A stretch of DNA of 11,820 bases from Clostridiales bacterium (GTDB lineage: Bacteria; Bacillota; Clostridia; Christensenellales; CAG-917). The position numbers and the translations under genes were made by a program. The notes beneath the pieces were generated by a model that was not told the origin of the DNA, did not search any database, and worked only from the letters and a program-made list of their open reading frames with translations. Each line of letters starts with the position of its first letter. The stretch's first letter is position 1. This document shows positions 6,142-11,820 of this stretch, piece after piece. The stretch covers positions 1 through 11,820 of the forward strand of contig JAAZIO010000171.1 of NCBI GenBank assembly GCA_012800805.1, written 5' to 3'.

Positions 6142-6861
6142 TTGGGCGCAATCACTAAAGCATTCAACTTAATACTTTCAAATAATCCAACGCTAAACGA
6201 AATTATTTTCACCACATTAAAAATGGCGTTAATAAGCTCCGCGCTGTCGCTCCTTATCGGGGCGCCCGCGGGGCTTATTTTGGCTTATAAAGATTTCAAG
6301 GGCAAAAAAGCGGTGCTGGTGATATTAAGAACACTAATGGGCCTTCCGCCCGTTGTTGTCGGTATCGTTCTTTATGTGCTTTTTTCGGGCACGGGAATAT
6401 TCGGACGGCTCAACTTAATATTTACCGTTGAGCTAATGATAATTGCCCAGGTCGTATTGATTGCACCGATTGTGGCGGGCATGACTGAAACTGCGGCTAA
6501 ACAGCCATGCATGATGATGAAAGAGACCGCAAAGGGACTTAAGATGAAAGGCGGTAAGGTATTTTTGCTGTCGCTTTCAGAGAGCAGATACCAGCTTGTC
6601 GCCGTTTATCTATTCGCGTTTGCAAGAGCGATATCCGAAGTCGGCGCGGTTCAGATAGTAGGCGGCAACATTCTTCACAAAACAAGGGTAATGACCACTA
6701 CCATAGCCCTAAACTACAACACGGGCCAGTTCACATACGCGGTTGCGCTGGGAATAATTTTATTGATTCTCACTTTTGCGATAAATTTAATTGCTGCGCT
6801 TATCCAGTTTTCCGCAAGCAGGGCCCAAAGAAGGCGGAGGGGTAATGAAAATAACGGCTAA
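6142..6861 (+). CDS. tupB: Tungstate ABC transporter permease
   Basis: A 239-residue inner-membrane permease of the TupB type. Hydrophobic segments lie near 25-48, 56-81, 93-115, 150-175 and 198-225. The family blocks LMGLPPVVVGIVLYVLFS (65-82) and AQVVLIAPIVAGMT (102-115) are clear, and the cytoplasmic EAA-like coupling loop is at 128-145 (ETAKGLKMKGGKVF), where TupC should dock. The start is TTG at 6142, 3 bp after the tupA stop. It is chosen because TupB proteins have about 25 residues before the first membrane segment and because the next in-frame ATG (6223) would remove them. A weak GGAAAAG (6129-6135) precedes it. Translation is probably coupled to tupA. Confidence 0.93.
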   Translation: MGAITKAFNLILSNNPTLNEIIFTTLKMALISSALSLLIGAPAGLILAYKDFKGKKAVLVILRTLMGLPPVVVGIVLYVLFSGTGIFGRLNLIFTVELMIIAQVVLIAPIVAGMTETAAKQPCMMMKETAKGLKMKGGKVFLLSLSESRYQLVAVYLFAFARAISEVGAVQIVGGNILHKTRVMTTTIALNYNTGQFTYAVALGIILLILTFAINLIAALIQFSASRAQRRRRGNENNG

Positions 6862-7489
6862 GGTGATATACAACGGTTCTACCGTCCTTGATGTAAAGGA
6901 TGTCTGCTTTGAATTGGGGAAAAAATACGCTCTTATCGGTCCCAACGGCTCGGGCAAATCAACCTTTTTAAAGTGCATTGCGGGGCTTATCCGCTTTGAC
7001 GGCGAAACTGAGGGTTTTGACGGTGCGGTTTATATGCCTCAAAACAGCTTTGCTTTTTCAATGTCGACTTTATCAAACGTGGCGCTTGCGGGAAAAAATA
7101 AAGCATCGATAAACAAAGAAAAGGCCAAAAGGCTTCTTAAAAAGCTGGAAATTGGCCACCTTGCCAAAAAGAACGCGGTTTCTCTTTCGGGCGGCGAAAA
7201 ACAGCGCATGGCGCTTGCAAGAGTTCTGCTGGATAATCATTTGGTAATACTTCTTGACGAGCCCACGGCGTCGTGCGACGCCAAATCCTCTTTGATTTGC
7301 GAAAGGGTTATTGACGAGTATGTAAATGAAAGCAAGGCGGCGCTGATATTTGCGACGCACTCTATAAAGCAGGCTAAAAGGCTTGCGGACGAGTTTTTGC
7401 TGTTTGAGGAAGGTAAAATCACCTTAAGAGGAAAAACAGGTGAGCTTGACAGCCTTAAAAACGGCTTTGTTGAATGTATGATTAAATAA
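6845..7489 (+). CDS. tupC: Tungstate ABC transporter ATP-binding protein
   Basis: A 214-residue ABC ATPase that powers tungstate uptake through TupB. Motifs: Walker A GPNGSGKST at 32-40, Q-loop Gln66 (MPQN), signature LSGGE at 114-118, Walker B VILLDE at 134-139 with catalytic Glu139, and switch His172 (ATHS). It is a minimal, single-domain ATPase without the C-terminal regulatory (MOP) domain of some ModC proteins. The ATG at 6845 is preferred to the 18-codon-longer open frame, because GGAGGGG (6836-6842) lies just ahead and the shorter product has normal family length. It overlaps tupB by 17 bp. The gene ends the block and a strong terminator follows. Confidence 0.95.
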   Translation: MKITAKVIYNGSTVLDVKDVCFELGKKYALIGPNGSGKSTFLKCIAGLIRFDGETEGFDGAVYMPQNSFAFSMSTLSNVALAGKNKASINKEKAKRLLKKLEIGHLAKKNAVSLSGGEKQRMALARVLLDNHLVILLDEPTASCDAKSSLICERVIDEYVNESKAALIFATHSIKQAKRLADEFLLFEEGKITLRGKTGELDSLKNGFVECMIK

Positions 7490-7505
7490 AGGGATTATTT
7501 AAAAT

Positions 7506-7535
7506 AAAAACGAAACGCCTTGCGTTTCGTTTTTT
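7506..7535 (+). terminator. Terminator after tupC
   Basis: A 13-bp perfect stem, AAAAACGAAACGC (7506-7518) with GCGTTTCGTTTTT (7522-7534), has a CTT loop and a run of six T (7530-7535). It begins 16 bp after the tupC stop. The A-rich 5' arm means it could also terminate leftward transcription, although the minus-strand operon ends about 320 bp away. Confidence 0.9.
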
Positions 7536-7855
7536 ATTTAAGTTTATTATATAATCTTAAATCTTTTGTTATATCGTCTTTTATTGTTGCTTTATCTTCC
7601 GTTTGCTTTAATCTTTCGTTATGTCGTTATTAGTTGCTCTATCTTCCGTTATATCGTTGTTTAATTAGTTGCCCAAAAGTTTTATCGTTTTTATTGGTTG
7701 CTCTATCTTCTGTTATATCGTTTTTTTAGCTTTAATAATCTTTATGAAATTACTTTTTAGTTATTTCCTTTTGTCCTAATCTTTTGTGTTTTTTCTGTTT
7801 GTCATTTATTTAGTTTATTATGGCTACGAGTAACTAAAGGCTTTTTTAGATGTAA
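7536..7855. other. Intergenic spacer between convergent tup and moa operons
   Basis: About 320 bp, strongly T-rich on the plus strand, with no credible ORF on either strand. Its middle (7568-7721) is made of degenerate tandem repeats. No clear hairpin terminator for the minus-strand MOSC gene was found here apart from the bidirectional-looking one at 7506-7535. Confidence 0.7.
7568..7721. repeat. Degenerate ~31-33 bp tandem repeat
   Basis: Units begin with GTTATATCGT or a close variant at 7568, 7618, 7648, 7679 and 7712, giving spacings of 50, 30, 31 and 33. The first gap holds an extra 17 bp. Three units also contain TTGCT(C/T)TATCTTC (around 7587, 7634 and 7698). The whole period is repeated, with no unique spacers, so it is a decayed minisatellite rather than a CRISPR array. 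Function unknown. Confidence 0.65.
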
Positions 7856-8299
7856 TTATTCTTTTACTATTTCGATTTCATCCCCGGGTTTTATTTCCCC
7901 GCCTTTTAAGACGATTGTGAATATCCCCTCTTTCGGCATTACGCAAATGCCGATTTTTTTTGAAATTTCGCAGCCTTCGTGCGCGTGGCACTTCTTTCCT
8001 ATCTGGCTGACTTCATGCAAAGTTTCTCCTATTTTAAGCTTATTTCCAACGCTAAGCTTAAAAAGCTCTATGCCCTCGGTTGTGATGTTTTCTGCAAATT
8101 TGCCGGTGCAAAGCCCGTCTAAGCCATACTCTTTCATCTTGTTTATGCTCTCAATGCCAAGCAGACTGACCTGCCTTATTCCCGGGCCGGCATGGGCGTC
8201 ACCCAAAACGCCGAAATTTTCAACAAGCGTCGCCTTATCCACTGGATGCTTTGCGACACCCTTTTTTTCGCTTATGTTTACGGCTATTACCTTTGCCAT
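7856..8299 (-). CDS. MOSC-domain protein of the molybdenum/tungsten cofactor operon
   Basis: A 147-residue stand-alone MOSC domain, a beta-strand fold related to the C-terminus of Moco sulfurase and thought to handle sulfur or cofactor. GVLGDAHAG is at 30-38, the cysteines C104, C110 and C119 lie in KKCHAHEGC and GICVMP, and GIFTIVLKGGEIKPGDEI at 125-142 is the typical C-terminal block. Small MOSC proteins like this are common beside moaA/moaC in anaerobes, but their exact reaction is not established. The start is the ATG at 8299, supported by AGAGAGG six bases upstream. The open frame continues 17 codons further only because it overlaps moaC. One base separates it from the moaC stop. Confidence 0.88.
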   Translation of the reverse strand: MAKVIAVNISEKKGVAKHPVDKATLVENFGVLGDAHAGPGIRQVSLLGIESINKMKEYGLDGLCTGKFAENITTEGIELFKLSVGNKLKIGETLHEVSQIGKKCHAHEGCEISKKIGICVMPKEGIFTIVLKGGEIKPGDEIEIVKE

Positions 8300-8300
8300 T

Positions 8301-8771
8301 TTAAACCTCTCTTTTAAAGTCCCCGCTTTTACCGCCGGTCTTTTCAACAAGTTTGATGTCCGTAATCGTCATTTTTTTGTCCGCGGCCTTTGCCATGTCG
8401 TAAATCGTTAGAAGAGCCGCGGATACCGCGTGAATAGCCTCCATCTCGGCGCCCGTAACGCCCTTGCATCTCACTTCGGAACGAGCGGTTATTCCGCCCT
8501 CGAAAAAATTAAAATCGATGTCCACATAATTTAAATTGATGTTATGACAAAGCGGAATTATTTCGGCAGTCTTTTTTGCCGCCATGATGCCGGCGACCTT
8601 TGCCGTAATAAGAGCGTCGCCTTTTTTTAGCGCCCCTTGCTTTATTAGCTCAAGCGCCTCTTTTGATATTAAAATTTTTCCTTCCGCGCGGGCGGTTCTT
8701 TCGGTGATTCCTTTTTGTCCAACATCCACCATCTGTATCTGCCCGTTTTCGTTCAAATGCGTCAGTTTCAT
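8301..8771 (-). CDS. moaC: Cyclic pyranopterin monophosphate synthase
   Basis: A 156-residue cytoplasmic enzyme that converts the 3',8-cyclo-GTP made by MoaA into cyclic pyranopterin monophosphate, the first stable pterin intermediate. Conserved blocks: MVDVGQKGITERTA (14-27), GIMAAKKTAEIIPLCHNI (61-78), KGVTGAEMEAIHAVS (103-117), and DMAKAADKKM with KTGGKSGD (125-151), which carries the catalytic-type Lys and Asp residues. Length is normal. The ATG at 8771 lies one base after the moaA stop, and the ribosome site GGCGGA is formed by the 3' end of moaA, so the two are probably translationally coupled. Confidence 0.97.
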   Translation of the reverse strand: MKLTHLNENGQIQMVDVGQKGITERTARAEGKILISKEALELIKQGALKKGDALITAKVAGIMAAKKTAEIIPLCHNINLNYVDIDFNFFEGGITARSEVRCKGVTGAEMEAIHAVSAALLTIYDMAKAADKKMTITDIKLVEKTGGKSGDFKREV

Positions 8772-8772
8772 A

Positions 8773-9729
8773 TTATCCGCCTATTTTTTTCATCGGTCTT
8801 GATTGTATCATATCGTTTTCTATATGATGTTTTAATGGTTTTTTTGAAACGACGCTTAAAATAAATTCTTTTATGTCACCGCCGCTTCTTAAAACCTCTT
8901 TTATGTCGAACTGCCCGCCGCCGTGCAGACAATTTAAAATTTTCCCGTCCGCCGTCAGCCTGACACGGTTGCAATAGCCGCAGAATTTGCGCGATAGGGG
9001 CGCTATTATGTCTATCCTTTCGCCCGTCGGGAAGATGTATGAATTATAGTTTTTGCCGCTTAAATCCTCTTTTACCTCGTCCGCAGGCTTTAGGGCGTAT
9101 TTTTCTATAAGTTCCGACTGAGGCATAAAGCCGCTTTTTGCAAAATCCGCCTGGTTTGAAAAGGGCATAAGTTCGATTACCCTAAACTTTAGCCCTCGCT
9201 CTTTGCAAAAGACAGCTATATTTTTGATGTCGTTATCGTTTATGCCTTTTAAAAGCACGGTGTTTATCTTAATGCTTTTAAAGCCCTGTTTTTGAGCTTC
9301 CTCTATACCGCTCAGCGCCTCAAAAAGTTCCCCTCCGCGCGTAATGAAGCGGTAGATTTCCTCATTTACCGAGGGCAGGCTGATGTTTAGCTCAGATACT
9401 CCGCTCTCTCTAATAATTTTTGCAAGCTCTTTAAGCTTTGTGCCGTTTGTCGTAAGTCCCACTCTTTTAAAGCCAAGAGAGCAGATGCTCTTAATAATTT
9501 CAACCGCGCCTTTTCTTAGCAGCGGCTCCCCTCCCGTAAAACGGATTTTTTCAATACCAAGCTCTCTGAAGGCTTTCGCTATTTCGTAGAACTCCTCGTT
9601 TCGCAAAATTTCGGAGTGCGAGAGCGTGTCCACCCCGTCTTCGCCCATGCAAAAAAGACATCTCAGATTGCACTTGTCGGTTAGAGATATCCTAAGATAA
9701 TCTATTTTTCTTCCGTATGAATCAACCAA
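8773..9729 (-). CDS. moaA: GTP 3',8-cyclase (radical SAM)
   Basis: A 318-residue radical-SAM enzyme that begins pterin cofactor synthesis by rearranging GTP. The N-terminal cluster motif CNLRCLFC gives Cys20, Cys24 and Cys27. FTGGEPLLR is the SAM-binding glycine motif, TTNGTKL and LNISLPS follow, and the second, GTP-binding cluster is FCGYCNRVRLTADGKILNC. The C-terminus MKKIGG carries the conserved tail Gly-Gly. I place the start at TTG 9729: AGAGG lies seven bases ahead, and the protein then opens VDSYGRKIDYLRIS, as the family does. The upstream ATG at 9756 would add nine residues with no ribosome site and lies in a promoter-like TATACT. It heads the moaA-moaC-MOSC operon. Confidence 0.96.
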   Translation of the reverse strand: MVDSYGRKIDYLRISLTDKCNLRCLFCMGEDGVDTLSHSEILRNEEFYEIAKAFRELGIEKIRFTGGEPLLRKGAVEIIKSICSLGFKRVGLTTNGTKLKELAKIIRESGVSELNISLPSVNEEIYRFITRGGELFEALSGIEEAQKQGFKSIKINTVLLKGINDNDIKNIAVFCKERGLKFRVIELMPFSNQADFAKSGFMPQSELIEKYALKPADEVKEDLSGKNYNSYIFPTGERIDIIAPLSRKFCGYCNRVRLTADGKILNCLHGGGQFDIKEVLRSGGDIKEFILSVVSKKPLKHHIENDMIQSRPMKKIGG

Positions 9730-9845
9730 TTTTGAACCTCTTTTATAGTATAGCATAAAACGACATTTATGAAAACGAAAATAAAAATCAAAAATACAAT
9801 AGTGTGTATTACTGCACTGTTTTTGCGGTTGGATTTTAATATTAA

Positions 9846-9985
9846 CTAGGTAAAATCCTTTATGATGTTGATAAGTCGGCTTTGCTTTAAAGCGAATGAT
9901 TATTGGCTAGGTAAACCCTTTCTGACATTGTTCAGACGGATTGTTAACATTAGCTAGGTATTAACCTTTAATTGATTTTTGAGGC
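9846..9985. repeat. Three degenerate CTAGGTA repeats upstream of moaA
   Basis: CTAGGTA occurs at 9846, 9907 and 9954, each followed by 3-5 bases, CCTTT and then TGA. After about ten more bases each copy has CGG, followed by CTTT in the first and third. On the minus strand, the direction of moaA, each reads AAAGG-N5-6-CCTAG, a short dyad. Spacings are 61 and 47 bp. They lie roughly 115-255 bp before moaA and could be operator copies or leader RNA elements. No function is assigned. Confidence 0.55.
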
Positions 9986-10013
9986 GGCTTTACTTTCTAA
10001 TTTATTTGCAAAT

Positions 10014-10038
10014 AAAAAAGGCATTTTCAAATGCCTTT
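10014..10038 (-). terminator. Terminator for moeA
   Basis: On the minus strand, AAAGGCATTT pairs with AAATGCCTTT (plus-strand arms 10017-10026 and 10029-10038) around a two-base loop. The hairpin is followed by six T, the complement of A10014-10019. It lies about 90 bp past the moeA stop and should keep moeA and moaA transcripts apart. Confidence 0.85.
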
Positions 10039-10079
10039 AGCGATTTATTAAAGGTTTTTAACACCCTATTGTTTCTAAT

Positions 10080-10189
10080 ATCCGATATCCTAAACTCAGC
10101 CTCCCGCACTGGCGGCAATCTAAAATCACTCTATTATTTCGATTTTACCGATGTCCGTAAATTCATAGCCTCCCGCATTAGAAGCAAGC
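10080..10189 (-). repeat. Decayed tandem copy of the moeA 3' tail
   Basis: The end of moeA encoding SNAGGYEFTDIG (within 10147-10189) is echoed 69 bp downstream, in the same frame but after the stop, at about 10080-10121. That stretch would read AASAGG, stop, V, stop, DIG. The pair share AGCCTCCCGCA exactly (plus strand) with similar sequence on both sides, broken by small gaps. It looks like a remnant of a second copy of this domain or a local duplication. Confidence 0.45.
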
Positions 10190-11820
10190 GACATAAATTC
10201 GTTTGATTTTATATATTCGATAAACATTTTTACCCTGTCGTCGCTCAATGTATCATAGCTTAAAAGGAAATCATAGCTTTCCTCAAGGAGCGGATAAAAC
10301 TCAAGCCCAAACGCTTTAGCCGCGCTGTAAACGCCGATTCCCGTATCGAACTCTCCCCCCGCTACCGCCGCGGCTACGGAAAGATGCGTGGTGAATTCCT
10401 TGTCGTAGCCGTTTATGTCCTCGGGGTCAATGCTTTCATTCTTTAAAAGGTAATCGGTTAAAAGTCTTGTGCCCGCTCCAGACTGGCGGTTGGCAAAGCG
10501 GAGTTTTCTTTCCTTTACCTCTTTTAAGGACATAACTTTTTCGCCCTTTTTGCAGTAAAACCCCTGTATTCTGTTAACTCCCTTAATGAGAGCCATTTTT
10601 TTGCCTTTGAAATACTTTTTAATAAACGGTATGTTATATTCCCCGCTTTCGGCGTCAAGCAGATGTATCGGCGCTATATGGCAAGCCCCCTTTAAAAGGG
10701 CGGAAATACCTCCAAGGCTTCCAACATGAGCGGAGGAGAGAGGAACCTCGCATGATATCAAATCAATTATCATGTCATAGCTTCCTATAAGCACGAGTTT
10801 TTCTTTTATTTCGCCAAGCGGTTTAAGAAGCGACACGGGTAAGGTTTCGCCCGCCTCGTATCCCTCGCAAAGGCGCGGAATATATAAAAGACCGTCCGCT
10901 TTGACCATGCTCATGACCGCGGCGGCGCCCCTGTCAAGCGGGGTCATTACAAGCTTTCCGTTGACCTCGCCAAGGCTGACTCTTACAAATTCGAGCGACT
11001 TAAACGACGACGTCACCCTCCTTGTTAGCGTTGCCTCGGCGGTTTCAAGTTTTTCCTCTTTTTTGCCCAAAAGCCTTTCAATCAAGGGTTTTACCACATG
11101 CATAAAGACAAGCTGAGCCGATACGGGATATCCCGGTATGCCGATTACGGGCTTGCCCTTTACTTCCGCAAGTATCGTCGGCTTTCCCGGTTTTATCGCA
11201 AGGCCGTGGCAGTATACCGTCCCAAGCTCCGAAAGAACCGAAACGGCATAGTCTTTTGTGCCGGCGCTTGAGCCTGCGTTGAGCAGCACCATGTCGTTTT
11301 CCTCAGCCGCCTTTAGAACCGCATTTTTCAAAAGCTCTTTTTCATCAGGGACTATATCGTATCTTTTGGGTTCGGCTCCAAGCTCATGGCACATGGCGGA
11401 GAAAACTTTGGTGTTCGACTCCATAAGTTTTCCGCTCTTAAGCTCGCTAATATCCTCTATAAGCTCGCCGCCCGTGGGTATGATGCCCACTTTTGGTTTT
11501 TTCGTCACCTTAACAAAGCCGCTCGTAGAGGCAATAAGGCACCCTATATCGATTGCCCTTATTTTGTAGCCTTGAGGAAACAGCATTTCAAAGGCGGAAA
11601 CGCTCTCGCCAACAACCCTGATGTTTTGAAGCGGACGCGCGGGTTTTATAAGTTTAACCTTGCCCTCCCCCGCGTCTATGACATCTTCTATCATTACGAC
11701 CGCGTCGTAGCCGCTCTGAATGGCTACGCCCGTGTTTATATACTCAAAATCCTTTTTTAAAAACAGCTCTACTGGCTCGCGCTCGGTTGCGGAAAAAGTG
11801 TTTTCGACCTTAACCGCTAT
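10126..11820 (-). CDS. moeA: Molybdopterin molybdenumtransferase MoeA fused to a PBP-like domain (5' end outside window)
   Basis: The frame is open to the right edge, so 564 residues are visible and the start is missing. The first part is the MoeA N-terminal domain (INTGVAIQSGYDAVVMIED). The molybdopterin-binding domain follows at about visible residues 110-250: PTGGELIE, SNTKVFSAMC, LNAGSSAGTKDYA, IKPGKPTILA and GIPGYPVSAQ. Next comes the MoeA C-terminal beta domain, to about 335. The remaining ~225 residues are a periplasmic-binding-like fold of the LysR-substrate/ModA kind (IGSYDMIIDLIS, RQSGAGTR, DTGIGVYSAAKAFGLEF, NAGGYEFTDIG). It has no export signal in view and would act in the cytoplasm. 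MoeA inserts the metal into molybdopterin; the fused domain may present or sense the oxyanion, which is inference. This MoeA-PBP fusion is known in anaerobes and archaea. Confidence 0.93.
   Translation of the reverse strand: MAVKVENTFSATEREPVELFLKKDFEYINTGVAIQSGYDAVVMIEDVIDAGEGKVKLIKPARPLQNIRVVGESVSAFEMLFPQGYKIRAIDIGCLIASTSGFVKVTKKPKVGIIPTGGELIEDISELKSGKLMESNTKVFSAMCHELGAEPKRYDIVPDEKELLKNAVLKAAEENDMVLLNAGSSAGTKDYAVSVLSELGTVYCHGLAIKPGKPTILAEVKGKPVIGIPGYPVSAQLVFMHVVKPLIERLLGKKEEKLETAEATLTRRVTSSFKSLEFVRVSLGEVNGKLVMTPLDRGAAAVMSMVKADGLLYIPRLCEGYEAGETLPVSLLKPLGEIKEKLVLIGSYDMIIDLISCEVPLSSAHVGSLGGISALLKGACHIAPIHLLDAESGEYNIPFIKKYFKGKKMALIKGVNRIQGFYCKKGEKVMSLKEVKERKLRFANRQSGAGTRLLTDYLLKNESIDPEDINGYDKEFTTHLSVAAAVAGGEFDTGIGVYSAAKAFGLEFYPLLEESYDFLLSYDTLSDDRVKMFIEYIKSNEFMSLASNAGGYEFTDIGKIEIIE

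Larger units (their letters stand above)
9730..10125. other. Intergenic region between moeA and moaA (both minus strand)
   Basis: About 395 bp without a credible gene. In minus-strand order it holds a decayed copy of the moeA 3' tail (10080-10121), the moeA terminator (10014-10038), three CTAGGTA repeats (9846-9985), a partial dyad CAATA-N5-TATTAC (9797-9812, on the plus strand) resembling half of the tupA palindrome, and an extended -10-like TGCTATACT (9747-9755) that would start transcription only about 11 bases before the TTG start. Confidence 0.6.

Noticed and set aside
6791..6844. 18-codon N-terminal extension of tupC
   Set aside because: It lies within tupB codons, has no family similarity, and a strong GGAGGGG precedes ATG 6845.
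7568..7721. Possible CRISPR array
   Set aside because: The whole ~31-33 bp period is repeated with drift, with no constant repeat plus unique spacer, and there are no cas genes nearby.
7917..8411. Plus-strand ORF of 164 codons opposite MOSC/moaC
   Set aside because: Antisense of two well-supported genes; Ser/Phe/Pro-rich with no motif.
9979..10206. Plus-strand 75-codon ORF across the moeA 3' end
   Set aside because: It runs through the moeA terminator hairpin and into moeA codons, has no ribosome site and no family signal.
11258..11760. Overlapping plus-strand ORFs opposite moeA
   Set aside because: Both are shadows of the MoeA frame, which carries clear conserved motifs through this stretch.

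Overview
The window reads as an anaerobic, probably clostridial (Bacillota) chromosome segment. Evidence: moderately AT-rich intergenic DNA around genes rich in GCG/GGC codons, Shine-Dalgarno-led genes with some TTG starts, a lipoprotein-type binding protein, and a tungsten aldehyde:ferredoxin oxidoreductase (AOR). The taxon is inferred from gene content and style; no rRNA or other marker is present beyond two aminoacyl-tRNA synthetases.

Layout. 1-1779 holds housekeeping translation genes: the 3' end of leuS and a complete serS, closed by a hairpin terminator. About 350 bp of AT-rich DNA with candidate promoters follows. 2136-7489 is a plus-strand tungsten block: aor, a MoaD-like sulfur carrier, a ThiF/MoeB-like activating enzyme, then tupA-tupB-tupC for tungstate import. 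tupA has its own promoter-like region and a structured leader. A strong terminator ends the block, followed by a ~320 bp spacer with degenerate tandem repeats. 7856-9729 is a minus-strand operon, moaA-moaC-MOSC, for pterin cofactor synthesis. A ~395 bp spacer with three CTAGGTA-containing repeats and a minus-strand terminator separates it from a moeA fused to a periplasmic-binding-protein-like domain (10126 to past the right edge, minus strand).

How the genes fit together. TupABC imports tungstate; MoaA and MoaC make cyclic pyranopterin monophosphate; the MoaD-like and ThiF-like pair should supply the dithiolene sulfur; MoeA-PBP should insert the metal; AOR is the likely client. moaE, mogA/moaB and a ferredoxin-like AOR partner are not in view.

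The most unusual observation is that TupA appears circularly permuted. The segment that normally forms the C-terminal quarter of the mature protein sits directly after the lipobox, and the usual N-terminal TTTSxxDSG segment begins near residue 129. Also notable are a structured tupA leader with partial resemblance to the c-di-GMP-I (GEMM-I) riboswitch core, a 13-bp AT-rich dyad core shared by the aor and tupA upstream regions, two unrelated families of degenerate intergenic repeats, and a decayed copy of the moeA 3' tail just past its stop codon.
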